A program made the translations under genes and the position numbers. DNA of 64,000 bases, taken from assembly GCF_003111645.1 (NCBI RefSeq), contig NZ_CP022187.1:4402001-4466000 (forward strand), written 5' to 3'. Each line of letters begins with the position of its first letter. Position 1 is the first letter of the stretch. This DNA is from Parazoarcus communis (lineage in GTDB: Bacteria > Pseudomonadota > Gammaproteobacteria > Burkholderiales > Rhodocyclaceae). The notes below the pieces were generated by a model, which saw nothing but the letters and a program-made list of their open reading frames with translations, did no database searches and was not told where the DNA came from. Shown here piece after piece: positions 1 through 7,687 of this stretch.

Positions 1-187
1 AGTACCGGACATAGGGGTCGAGCAGATGGGTGTCGGGTTGCTGCGCCAGTCGTTCCAGTGTGTTGCGATCACCGGTGCGGATGGCCTCCCGGGCGGCGAG
101 AATTCGCGCCTCTCCCTGTTGTCCGAAAGCGCCCGTTGCAAATACCAAGCATGCTGCGAACAGCATTCCCCATGAAGCCTTGTGCAT
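1..187 (-). CDS. Soluble lytic murein transglycosylase, N-terminal fragment
   Basis: This is a partial gene: it starts at the ATG ending at 187 and runs off the left edge, so only about 62 residues are visible. They begin with a hydrophobic signal peptide (MLFAACLVFATGAFG) followed by an alpha-helical stretch with a pattern like RTGDRNTLERLA and then LLDPYVRYW-like residues at the edge. That matches the start of the superhelical domain of Slt70-type soluble lytic transglycosylases, periplasmic enzymes that cleave the glycan strands of peptidoglycan. The catalytic SLT domain would lie outside the window. It is divergent from the 5-formyltetrahydrofolate cyclo-ligase gene with a gap of only 40 bases, an arrangement I recall from other betaproteobacteria. 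The family call rests on a short segment. Confidence 0.6.
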   Translation of the reverse strand, partial: MHKASWGMLFAACLVFATGAFGQQGEARILAAREAIRTGDRNTLERLAQQPDTHLLDPYVRY

Positions 188-227
188 CCCGTAACATCCC
201 CGTTTAAGATCGAATCACCATATCACA

Positions 228-827
228 GTGACTGCCAGTTTCCCCGCCCTTTCCGACGATATCCAGACCCGGCGACGCGCGCTGCGCGATCATGCGCTGG
301 CGGCCCGCGAAGCGCTTTCGCCGGCGTCCCGTGCCGGGCTCGTCCGCCAGCTCGAAACTCACCTCGATGAGCTCGTCGCCGTGCTGCAGCCCCGCGTACT
401 GGCCTTTTGCTGGCCGTATCGCGCAGAGCCCGACCTGCGCGAATGGGTGGCGCGGTGGCTGACAGGCGACGCGGACCGTCGCGCCGCCCTGCCGGTCGTT
501 CTGGAGAAGGACGCACCCCTGATATTTCGCTGCTGGCAACCCGGCATGCCGCTTAAGACCGATCGTCATGGCATTCCGTTTCCTGCCGAGGGGGCGGCTG
601 TCGTGCCCGACGTGGTGCTGGTGCCGCTCAACGCTTTCGATGTGCAGGGTTTTCGCCTTGGCTATGGCGGCGGGTATTTCGACCGCACGCTGGCGGTCAT
701 GCGAACCGTCACTGTCGGGGTCGGTTTCGAGCTGGGGCGGGTTGATTCCGTGCTGCCCCAGGCCCATGACCAGGCGATGGACTGGCTGCTGACTGAGGCT
801 GGCGCGTTTCGGGCCGGCGAAGCCTGA
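228..827 (+). CDS. 5-formyltetrahydrofolate cyclo-ligase
   Basis: This is a 199-residue protein of the MTHFS/YgfA family. The enzyme uses ATP to convert 5-formyl-THF into 5,10-methenyl-THF, returning a stored folate to one-carbon metabolism in the cytoplasm. The diagnostic C-terminal motif GYGGGYFDRTL is present near residue 145, and an N-terminal helix rich in Arg (QTRRRALRDHALAAREAL) is typical. The length is normal for the family. The start is a GTG at 228 with no strong Shine-Dalgarno sequence; no in-frame ATG lies nearby, so the exact start is somewhat uncertain. The gene is divergent from the lytic transglycosylase gene and converges on the diguanylate cyclase gene downstream. Confidence 0.9.
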   Translation: MTASFPALSDDIQTRRRALRDHALAAREALSPASRAGLVRQLETHLDELVAVLQPRVLAFCWPYRAEPDLREWVARWLTGDADRRAALPVVLEKDAPLIFRCWQPGMPLKTDRHGIPFPAEGAAVVPDVVLVPLNAFDVQGFRLGYGGGYFDRTLAVMRTVTVGVGFELGRVDSVLPQAHDQAMDWLLTEAGAFRAGEA

Positions 828-854
828 GCAGGGACTGCCCGCGGGGCCTGGGCT

Positions 855-3119
855 TCAGGCCTGCTCCACCCGGTTGCGGCCATTGTGCTTGGCGGCGTAG
901 AGCGCGCTGTCGGCGCGGGCAAGAATCATCTCCGCACTGCTGTCGCCAGCCTGCAGCAGGCTGACGCCGATGCTGGTCGTCGCGCCGATGTCGCGGTTCT
1001 GGTAGACCAGTGGGGTGTGCTCAAGCGTGCTGCGAAGGCGTTCGGCCAGTTCGAGCGCACCCTGCAGACCGGTAGCCGGCAGCAGGATCGCGAACTCCTC
1101 ACCGCCGAGGCGGCCGATGAGGTCGGATGCTCGCAGCAGCGAGTGTGCAAGCCTTACAACGTGGCACAGCATGGCATCGCCCGCAGCATGGCCGTGCAGG
1201 TCATTGACGCGCTTGAAGTGATCGAGGTCCAGCATCATCAGCGTTGCGTCGTTGCGGTAGCGGCGCACCCGAACCAGCTCCGCATCCACCTTGTCCAGAA
1301 ACGCGCGTCGGTTGCGAACACCCGTCAGCGGGTCGGTGGTGGCAAGCAGCCACAGGGCCTTCTCCTGCTGCTTGCGCGCGCTCACATCGCGATAGACGCG
1401 CAGGAAGCCCAGCAGCGCATCAGTGCTGCCCGTGCTCCGGATCGGAATGAAGTCACGCTCAATCCAGCGCCCGTCGCGGTGTGCCAGCTCTTCGCCATAG
1501 ACGGTCTGTGCGCGCTCGCGGAGCATGTCGAGCCGTTGTGCAAACGTCGTCGGATCCAGGCTGAGCTTGCTGGCGGCGAGGGTGAGGTCATGGATCGAGG
1601 TGCCCGCAAGATTGCCTGGCGGGCGCGGAATATTCATGAGGTCGAAGACCCTGTCGTTGAGCAGCGTGATCTGTCCCTGCATGTCTTCCATGATCACTGC
1701 GCCGGGGAAGTGGTCGACCACGGTCTGCAGCCGGGCGTAGGCGGCCTGCAGATCCTTGCGCGCGGCGCGGGCGGCGGTGATGTCTTCCTTGATGGCAATG
1801 AAATGCGACAGCTCGCCAAGTTCATTGCGCACGGGGGTGATCGTGAGCGCCTCGTCATACAGGCTGCCGTCCTTGCGCCGGTTTACGAGTTCCCCGCGCC
1901 AGACCGCGCCCGAGAGAATGGTGTTCCACATCCTTTCGTAGAACTCGCGGCTTTGCTGGCCGGAGCGCACCAGTTCCTTGGGCATGCGTCCGATCGCCTC
2001 GCTCAGTTCAAAGCCGGTGAGGGCGGTGAAGGCCGGATTGGCCCACTCGATGCGCGCGTCGGTACCGGTGATGACAACGGCGGTGGCGCTCGCGTTGAGC
2101 GCACTTTCGAGAAGGTGGCGGCGTGCTTCCGCTCGACGGCGCAGGCTTCGTTCATGTTGTCCTGCGCGGCGGAAGTACAGATAGGCTGCCAGCGCGCCGC
2201 CGAGTCCGAGCAAGCTCAGCGGCAGGAAAACGAGTGCGCTGCTGCGGCTCTCGGCATACGCGCCTGCGAGCGCCTCGTCGAGCACACTGTTGATGACGAC
2301 TGCGAGTGGAAGACCCTCGTTGAGCTGGTAGCTTACAAGCTGTTGCCCCTGTTCGCCGTCCAGTGTCTGCATTCCGGCGGTTTCGCCACCCTGCCAGCGG
2401 AGGGCGAGCGCTTGTTCGACCTGCTGCAGCGCTGTATCCGCGACAGAGGTATCGAGCAGCCGCATGCCATCGAGCCGGAAGAGGCTGATGCGATCGCCAG
2501 GCGTGGTCCTGAAATCGGCGAGAATGCGTCTGAAGTAGTCGAGCTCCAGGGTGGCGAGCAGCGTAAGCGGGCGCGCGTCTCCCGATCCGAACGAGCGTGC
2601 GATCGGGATGAAGCCCTGGTCGGGTGTCGGCGTCTGTGGGTCGCCTGTCGGTCGAGCGTCGGCAAGGTCGCGTCCGGCGTGCGGCGGGCCGATCTGGAGG
2701 ACGTCTCCGGGAACACGATTGGTGGGGTGGTAGCTGTCGAGACTGAGCACGGTTCCCAGATTCTCGGGGGTGGTGCTCGCAATGACCCTGCCGTCTGCGT
2801 CGACCACCGAGAGCGAGCGCAGGTAGGGGATGTGCCGGATCACGGAGTCGAGCTGCTTCGTCCATTCAGGTAATCGCTCACCGTCGACAATGGCGCTTCC
2901 CAGCGAGCTCAGGTTGAGATCGACGTTCCGTATCAGATGTCCGATGTGCGCGTTCAGGTGGCGGGTGTCGCGCTGCGAAATCTGTTCGTGCGCAGTGCGT
3001 ACGTCTTCCAGAACACGCGAAAAGTGGTACTCGAAACCGGCCCAGGCCAAAAGTGCGCAGACGCTCAACAGGCCAAAGAAACCGAAGTCAGCGAGGCGCC
3101 TGCGGCGTCGTGCGTTCAT
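855..3119 (-). CDS. Membrane-bound PAS-PAS-GGDEF diguanylate cyclase
   Basis: This 754-residue sensor protein is predicted to make cyclic-di-GMP from two GTP. In order it has a basic N-terminus (NARRRRRL), a first membrane helix (about 12-30), a periplasmic double-Cache-like domain (about 35-290), a second membrane helix (VFLPLSLLGLGGALAAYLYF), two PAS domains (about 330-450 and 455-570) and a C-terminal GGDEF domain. The active-site motif is GGEEF at 672-676, and an RxxD inhibitory site (RASD) sits five residues before it, so both catalysis and product feedback look intact. I chose the ATG ending at 3119 because it lies 13 bases after the stop of the upstream binding-protein gene; an upstream in-frame start would overlap that gene. 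The two genes probably form one transcript. Confidence 0.9.
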   Translation of the reverse strand: MNARRRRRLADFGFFGLLSVCALLAWAGFEYHFSRVLEDVRTAHEQISQRDTRHLNAHIGHLIRNVDLNLSSLGSAIVDGERLPEWTKQLDSVIRHIPYLRSLSVVDADGRVIASTTPENLGTVLSLDSYHPTNRVPGDVLQIGPPHAGRDLADARPTGDPQTPTPDQGFIPIARSFGSGDARPLTLLATLELDYFRRILADFRTTPGDRISLFRLDGMRLLDTSVADTALQQVEQALALRWQGGETAGMQTLDGEQGQQLVSYQLNEGLPLAVVINSVLDEALAGAYAESRSSALVFLPLSLLGLGGALAAYLYFRRAGQHERSLRRRAEARRHLLESALNASATAVVITGTDARIEWANPAFTALTGFELSEAIGRMPKELVRSGQQSREFYERMWNTILSGAVWRGELVNRRKDGSLYDEALTITPVRNELGELSHFIAIKEDITAARAARKDLQAAYARLQTVVDHFPGAVIMEDMQGQITLLNDRVFDLMNIPRPPGNLAGTSIHDLTLAASKLSLDPTTFAQRLDMLRERAQTVYGEELAHRDGRWIERDFIPIRSTGSTDALLGFLRVYRDVSARKQQEKALWLLATTDPLTGVRNRRAFLDKVDAELVRVRRYRNDATLMMLDLDHFKRVNDLHGHAAGDAMLCHVVRLAHSLLRASDLIGRLGGEEFAILLPATGLQGALELAERLRSTLEHTPLVYQNRDIGATTSIGVSLLQAGDSSAEMILARADSALYAAKHNGRNRVEQA

Positions 3120-3132
3120 CTGGCGGCCGCGC

Positions 3133-3966
3133 TCAGCGGGTGATGACGATGGGCTCGAGCCCGTGCCGCCGCGCGGCGCGTACCAGGCGGCCATCGTGCT
3201 TTATCGCACGGAGGTAGGTTTCGAGCCGGTTGAACCACGGGGCGTCACCCGGTGCGACAGCCCATGCGTAAGGGGTGATGTGGTAGGGCGTGCCGGGCGA
3301 AATCAGGCGCGCCCAGTCTGACCTGTCGACCATGCGATGGCCGAACGGGTAGTCGGTGATGAACACGTCGGCACGCCCGGATTCGACGGCCTCCTCACGC
3401 GCGTGCGGCGATCCCAGTACCGCAAGCCTGGCGTGGCGAAGCTTGTCGATCATGACCCGTTCATGGATCGTGCCTTTGGCGACGGCCACGACAACCCCTG
3501 GCTGATCAATGTCGTCCCACTGATTGATTCGCCGGCTGCTGCGCGGGGCAACCGCATAGATGTCGCTCGCAAGGTAAGGGGCGGTGAACCGAAGCTCTTC
3601 CGCACGCTCGGCCGTGATCCCGACACCAAACATCGCGACGTCGCAGTTATCGTTGAGCAAGTCCTTCGTCAGGCGCGGAAAGCTGCTGTCGACGAACTCG
3701 ACGCTGACGTTCAGTTCCCGGCCAAGCTCAAGCGCGAGATCGATGTCGATCCCCCGTAGCTCGTGGGTCGCCGGATCCCGGTATGTCATCCCGAAATACT
3801 CTGGCCAGATGCAGACCCGGACGCGCTTCTCGTCGATGATGCGATCAAGACGGCTTTGATGCGCGTGCGCGTCGGAGGCGAGGCCCTGAGCGAGGGTGGC
3901 GCCGAGGAGCACGAGAAGCCAGCGAGCAAGTTGGAGAGGGAGCGGGGAAGTCACGGGTATCCTCAT
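3133..3966 (-). CDS. Periplasmic solute-binding protein (SBP_bac_3 family)
   Basis: This 277-residue protein has a classic signal peptide (LARWLLVLLGATLAQGLASDAHA) followed by a single bacterial extracellular solute-binding protein family 3 fold. Typical segments are RVCIWPEYFGMTYRD near the mature N-terminus, GIDIDLALELG, CDVAMFGVGITAERAE and RADVFITDYPFG. Relatives bind amino acids or similar small polar ligands for ABC uptake, but no permease or ATPase gene lies beside it. Its only partner is the diguanylate cyclase 13 bases downstream, so I infer a sensing role rather than transport. The start is the ATG ending at 3966, which gives a proper signal peptide; a longer frame reaches 4062 but adds a non-hydrophobic leader. 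The ligand cannot be told from sequence alone. Confidence 0.8.
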   Translation of the reverse strand: MRIPVTSPLPLQLARWLLVLLGATLAQGLASDAHAHQSRLDRIIDEKRVRVCIWPEYFGMTYRDPATHELRGIDIDLALELGRELNVSVEFVDSSFPRLTKDLLNDNCDVAMFGVGITAERAEELRFTAPYLASDIYAVAPRSSRRINQWDDIDQPGVVVAVAKGTIHERVMIDKLRHARLAVLGSPHAREEAVESGRADVFITDYPFGHRMVDRSDWARLISPGTPYHITPYAWAVAPGDAPWFNRLETYLRAIKHDGRLVRAARRHGLEPIVITR

Positions 3967-4061
3967 TGCAGCCGCGCGCCTCGATGGCACTGCGCTGCAG
4001 GGGCGCGCCTTCGCCACGCCGGCGGGGTGCGCATGTCGCCGGATCGGCTCCGGCAAGCTCA

Positions 4062-4090
4062 TTTCTATTACAAAAGAACTAAGTTATCAA
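4062..4090 (-). promoter_or_regulatory. Candidate sigma-70 promoter for the SBP/diguanylate cyclase unit
   Basis: Reading the minus strand, TTGATA (4085-4090) is followed after 17 bases by TAGAAA (4062-4067). The spacing is ideal, the -35 matches four of six positions and the -10 matches four of six. The region is AT-rich compared with its surroundings and lies about 100 bases before the chosen start of the binding protein. This is pattern matching only. Confidence 0.35.
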
Positions 4091-4132
4091 GCACCGGAAT
4101 GTGACAGCAGCCGGCCTGGTGCAGGGCGTGCG

Positions 4133-4158
4133 GGCAGGATGGCGCCTGCCATCCTGCC
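4133..4158 (-). other. Perfect 11-bp hairpin downstream of ilvA
   Basis: GGCAGGATGGC and its exact reverse complement are separated by four bases, just after the ilvA stop on the minus strand. It could end the ilvA transcript or protect its 3' end. No T-tract follows on the minus strand, so it is not a standard intrinsic terminator. Confidence 0.5.
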
Positions 4159-4162
4159 ATGC

Positions 4163-5683
4163 TCATGACAGGAACATGCGGTAGGCCGGATTCGCCGTTT
4201 CGTCGACATACTCGTAACCGAGACGCTCGAGAAATGCATCGAAGGCGCCGTTGTCTTCCGGCGGAACCTGCATGCCGACAAGAACCCGGCCAAAGTCGGC
4301 GCCGTGGTTGCGATAGTGAAAAAGGCTGATGTTCCAGTCCGAACGCAGATTGGAAAGGAAGTTGATCAGGGCGCCCGGGCGCTCGGGGAAGGTGAAGCGG
4401 TAGATCACTTCGTTCGTTGCCTGCGGCGCGCGCCCGCCCACCATGTAGCGAACGTGGGTCTTGGCCAGTTCGTCGTCGGTCAGGTCGACTGCCGGCAGAT
4501 CGTGACGGGCCAGCATTTCCACCAGTCGCGTGGCTTCGTTGCGGTTATGTACGGTCACGCCGACAAAGATGTGAGCCTTCTCGGTGTCCGCATAACGGTA
4601 GTTGAACTCGGTGATGTTGCGATTGCCGAGCAGGCTGCAGAACTTGCGGAAGGAGCCTGCGTGTTCGGGAATGGTGACCGCGAGCACTGCTTCGCGCTGT
4701 TCGCCAAGCTCTGCACGTTCGGCCACGAAGCGCAGACGGTCGAAGTTCATGTTGGCGCCGGAGGCGATCGCGACCAGGTGCTTGTCGCGCAGCTTGTTGC
4801 GGCGCGCGTATTCCTTGGCGCCCGCAACCGCAAGCGCGCCGGCGGGCTCGAGAATCGAGCGGGTGTCCTCGAACACGTCCTTGATCGCGGCACAGATCGC
4901 GTCGTTATCGACCAGGATCATCTCGTCGACGTACTGCTGACACAGGCGGAAGGTTTCGCGGCCCACTTCCTTGACGGCAGCGCCATCGGCAAAGATGCCC
5001 ACCTGATCGAGCGCGACCCGTCTGCCTGCGGCCAGCGAGCGCGTCATTGCGTCGGCGTCGACCGCTTCGACACCAATGATCCGGGTCTCCGGGCGCAAAC
5101 GCTTGATGTAGGCTGCGACACCGGAAATCAGGCCGCCGCCGCCCACGCAGCAGAACACTGCATGGATGGGCTGCGGGTGGGCTCGCAGGATTTCCATGCC
5201 GATGGTGCCCTGGCCCGCGATTACATCCGGATCGTCGAAAGGATGGACGAAGGTAAGCTTCTCGGCCTTCTCCAGTTCAAGCGCGTGGGCGTAGGCGTCG
5301 GAGTAGGACTCGCCCACCAGCACGACTTCACCGCCCCTGGCCTTGACCGCGTCGATCTTGATCTGCGGCGTGGTGCTGGGCATGACGATGACCGCACGGA
5401 CCCCGAGCTTGTTCGCCGACAGCGCCACACCCTGGGCATGATTGCCCGCCGAGGCACAGATGACCCCACGCTGCAGGGCCTGCGGCGACAGCTTGACCAT
5501 CTTGTTGTACGCACCGCGCAGCTTGAAGCTGAACACCGGCTGCATGTCTTCGCGCTTGAAATACACTTGATTGTGAATTCGGGCGGAGAGATTGCTGGCG
5601 AAATCCAGCGGTGTCTCGATGGCGACGTCGTACACCTGGGCGTTGAGGATACGTTCCAGATAATCCGGGCTTGCGGCGGTCAT
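4163..5683 (-). CDS. ilvA: Threonine ammonia-lyase, biosynthetic
   Basis: This 506-residue PLP enzyme deaminates threonine to 2-oxobutanoate, the first committed step of isoleucine synthesis. The catalytic fold (about 1-320) carries the PLP lysine in FSFKLRGAYNK (K54), the ASAGNHAQGVA substrate loop and the phosphate-binding GGGGLISG loop. Two ACT-like regulatory domains follow (about 325-506), which in this family give isoleucine feedback inhibition. The length is close to the E. coli enzyme. The start is the ATG ending at 5683; the frame stays open further upstream, but that part has no family resemblance. It appears to stand alone, behind hprK on the same strand, with a 113-base gap and no other branched-chain genes nearby. 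Confidence 0.95.
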   Translation of the reverse strand: MTAASPDYLERILNAQVYDVAIETPLDFASNLSARIHNQVYFKREDMQPVFSFKLRGAYNKMVKLSPQALQRGVICASAGNHAQGVALSANKLGVRAVIVMPSTTPQIKIDAVKARGGEVVLVGESYSDAYAHALELEKAEKLTFVHPFDDPDVIAGQGTIGMEILRAHPQPIHAVFCCVGGGGLISGVAAYIKRLRPETRIIGVEAVDADAMTRSLAAGRRVALDQVGIFADGAAVKEVGRETFRLCQQYVDEMILVDNDAICAAIKDVFEDTRSILEPAGALAVAGAKEYARRNKLRDKHLVAIASGANMNFDRLRFVAERAELGEQREAVLAVTIPEHAGSFRKFCSLLGNRNITEFNYRYADTEKAHIFVGVTVHNRNEATRLVEMLARHDLPAVDLTDDELAKTHVRYMVGGRAPQATNEVIYRFTFPERPGALINFLSNLRSDWNISLFHYRNHGADFGRVLVGMQVPPEDNGAFDAFLERLGYEYVDETANPAYRMFLS

Positions 5684-5796
5684 GGCTTTGGCTTTGTGCG
5701 AGGGCACTGCGGTAAAGGGGCTGAGGGTAGCAGTCGATGCGGCACTGCGGCAAGCGCAGTGCCCGAAAAAACATCGCGGCGCAAGAGGGGTTGCCC

Positions 5797-6759
5797 TTAG
5801 CCGGGGCGGTCGGAGGCGGTGCCGTCCGGCTGGTCGGCTTCGAGCAGTTTGATCTGGCGCTCGATGAACTCCTGGGTGGAGTCCACTCCTCGCAGCTGCA
5901 GAATGGTCGAGCGCACCGCGGCCTCGAGCAGGACCGCAAGGTTGCGACCGGCGGCAACCGGCAGGGTGACACGGGGAATCGCGTCGCCGAGGATGTTCTG
6001 ATGCTCGCGCTGCATGGGCAGCCGGCTTGGGTCGTCCTGGCCGGGCTGGCGACGTTCGAGGTGACAGATCAGCCGCAGGCGCATCTTGCGGCGGCAGGCG
6101 GTTTCGCCAAAGATGGTGCGGATGTTGAGAATGCCGAGTCCGCGCACCTCGATGAAGTCCTGCAGCAGTTCGGGGCAACGGCCCTCGAGCACGCTGGGTG
6201 CGATCCGCGAGAATTCGACGATATCGTCGGCAACCAGGCCGTGACCGCGCGAGATCAGCTCCAGCGCAAGCTCGGATTTGCCCGCGCCGGAGTTGCCGGT
6301 AATGAACACGCCGAGTCCGAGCACGTCCATGAACACGCCGTGCAGCGACACCTTTTCAGCGAGCTGCCGCGACAGGTATAGGCGCAACTGGTCGATGACC
6401 CCGGCAGCCGGCTGCGGTGTGGTGAACAGCCCGACGTTGTGCGCCGCACAGACGCCATGGACGATGTTGGGCACTTCGCAGCCGTCGGCCAGGATGAAGG
6501 CGGGCGGATGTGCAGACAGGATGTCGTTGAGGTGGTGCGCGACCTTGTCACGTGACTGCCGCTGCGCCCAGGCCAGCTCGGCTGCGCCGAGGATCTGCAG
6601 GCGGGTAGGGTGAATCAGGTTGAGGTGGCCAATCAGGTCGGCTGGCCAGATGCGCTCTTCGGCAACAGAGAGAACCGCGTCGATACTGCCGCTGACATGG
6701 GTCAGCTGCAGACGTTCGCGGTTGTCCTCATACAGCTGCGAGAGGCTCGTTTGTCGCAT
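5797..6759 (-). CDS. hprK: HPr kinase/phosphorylase
   Basis: This 320-residue bifunctional enzyme phosphorylates and dephosphorylates HPr on a serine in the regulatory phosphotransferase system. The N-terminal domain (about 1-130) is followed by the kinase domain, with P-loop GNSGAGKS at 155-162 and the HprK signature around DFIEVRGLGILNIRTIFG at 201-218. The start is the ATG ending at 6759, giving a protein of usual length and a 32-base overlap with the end of ptsN, which suggests translational coupling. In many proteobacteria this cluster continues with rapZ; here the next gene is ilvA. The HPr and enzyme I genes are not in the window. Confidence 0.95.
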   Translation of the reverse strand: MRQTSLSQLYEDNRERLQLTHVSGSIDAVLSVAEERIWPADLIGHLNLIHPTRLQILGAAELAWAQRQSRDKVAHHLNDILSAHPPAFILADGCEVPNIVHGVCAAHNVGLFTTPQPAAGVIDQLRLYLSRQLAEKVSLHGVFMDVLGLGVFITGNSGAGKSELALELISRGHGLVADDIVEFSRIAPSVLEGRCPELLQDFIEVRGLGILNIRTIFGETACRRKMRLRLICHLERRQPGQDDPSRLPMQREHQNILGDAIPRVTLPVAAGRNLAVLLEAAVRSTILQLRGVDSTQEFIERQIKLLEADQPDGTASDRPG

Positions 6760-7213
6760 CGGTACCCCAGTCGTTGAACAGGGTGTGTAGCGCCTGTGCG
6801 TCGGGTGCGGCCTGCAGCTGTTCGCGGAAGCTGCGATCGCTGAACATCTGCGCCAGCTCCGACAACAGCTGAAGGTGGGTTTCGTTGGCCTGTTCGGGTA
6901 CCAGCAGGACAAACAGCATGTTCACCGGACGACCATCGGGCGCATCGAACTGCACCGGGGCTTCGAGACGTAGAAACGCGCCGGCTGCGTCCTTCAGGCC
7001 CTTGATGCGGCCGTGGGGAATGGCAATGCCCTGGCCGAGGCCGGTCGATCCAAGGCGTTCGCGCGCAAACAGGCTGTCGAACACCATGCTGCGGGCGATG
7101 CCCTGATTGTTTTCGAACAACAGGCCGGCCTGTTCGAAGACGCGCTTCTTGCTGCTGGCGTCGAGGTCGGCAACCACGTTCGAAAGTGGCAGGAGTTGGG
7201 AGATGAGGCTCAT
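6728..7213 (-). CDS. ptsN: PTS IIA-like nitrogen regulatory protein (EIIA-Ntr)
   Basis: This 161-residue EIIA-Ntr protein is the terminal phospho-acceptor of the nitrogen phosphotransferase system. The family regulates potassium transport, nitrogen responses and other targets by protein contact rather than moving sugar. The phosphorylated histidine is in GIAIPHGRI (H67), and the fold is complete from LLPLSNVVADLD to the C-terminal helix. It lies between hpf and hprK, the usual order downstream of rpoN, and overlaps hprK by 32 bases. A gap of 133 bases separates it from hpf, which leaves room for an extra promoter; a TATAAT hexamer occurs there on the minus strand without a good -35. Confidence 0.95.
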   Translation of the reverse strand: MSLISQLLPLSNVVADLDASSKKRVFEQAGLLFENNQGIARSMVFDSLFARERLGSTGLGQGIAIPHGRIKGLKDAAGAFLRLEAPVQFDAPDGRPVNMLFVLLVPEQANETHLQLLSELAQMFSDRSFREQLQAAPDAQALHTLFNDWGTDATNEPLAAV

Positions 7214-7346
7214 GCGCTTTGGGGCTCACGCAACGCCGCCGGAGCGGACGCCACGCTGAAAGGTCTCTCAGGCCCGGGCAAAGCCGGACCGCCAAATTGA
7301 GCGGCGGATTATAACTTCACCCGGGTCCGAAAGGCCTGGTGAAAAA

Positions 7347-7670
7347 TCACGCCTCGGGAGTCTGGTGCTTGTGCGAGTCGTGGTGGTGATCGGTGCTCTT
7401 CTGCTTGTACTTGAGCACCTGGCGATCGAGCTTGTCGGTCATCGCATCGATGGCAGCGTAGAGGTCGGCGTCGGCGCTTTCGACGTGAATGTCCTTGCCG
7501 CGCACGTGCACGGTGACTTCAGCCTTCTGGTCGAGTTTCTCAACGGAAAGGATCACGTTCACGCTGGTAACGTTGTCGAAGTGACGGATCACGCGGTCAA
7601 GCTTGCCGGAGACGTACTCGCGGATGGCCGGTGTCACTTCAACGTGGTGTCCGGTGATGTTGAGATTCAT
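7347..7670 (-). CDS. hpf: Ribosome hibernation promoting factor, short form
   Basis: This 107-residue protein is of the HPF/YfiA family, which binds the 30S decoding region and helps form inactive 100S ribosomes in starvation. The conserved beginning NLNITGHHVEVTPAIREYV and the DIHVESADADLYAAIDAM segment are present. It lacks the long C-terminal dimerisation domain of the long form, so it should work together with RMF or a similar partner. The tail is His-rich (DHHHDSHKH), which is longer in His than in the E. coli protein. The start is the ATG ending at 7670, 17 bases after the rpoN stop; an earlier ATG would add seven residues and overlap the rpoN end. Confidence 0.93.
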   Translation of the reverse strand: MNLNITGHHVEVTPAIREYVSGKLDRVIRHFDNVTSVNVILSVEKLDQKAEVTVHVRGKDIHVESADADLYAAIDAMTDKLDRQVLKYKQKSTDHHHDSHKHQTPEA

Positions 7671-7687
7671 GTTAACTCCTCTTGGTA

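Noticed and set aside
885-2873. Long plus-strand open frame opposite the diguanylate cyclase
   Set aside because: Composition is that of an antisense shadow; the minus-strand protein has complete PAS and GGDEF domains.
5741-5763. 9-bp hairpin between hprK and ilvA
   Set aside because: The T-run lies on the wrong side for a minus-strand terminator; no clear role.
7214-7346. Plus-strand segment CTGAAAGGTCTCTCAGG resembling the core of a glycine riboswitch
   Set aside because: The aptamer is incomplete and a plus-strand transcript would run antisense into hpf with no target gene; the flanking genes are not glycine-related.
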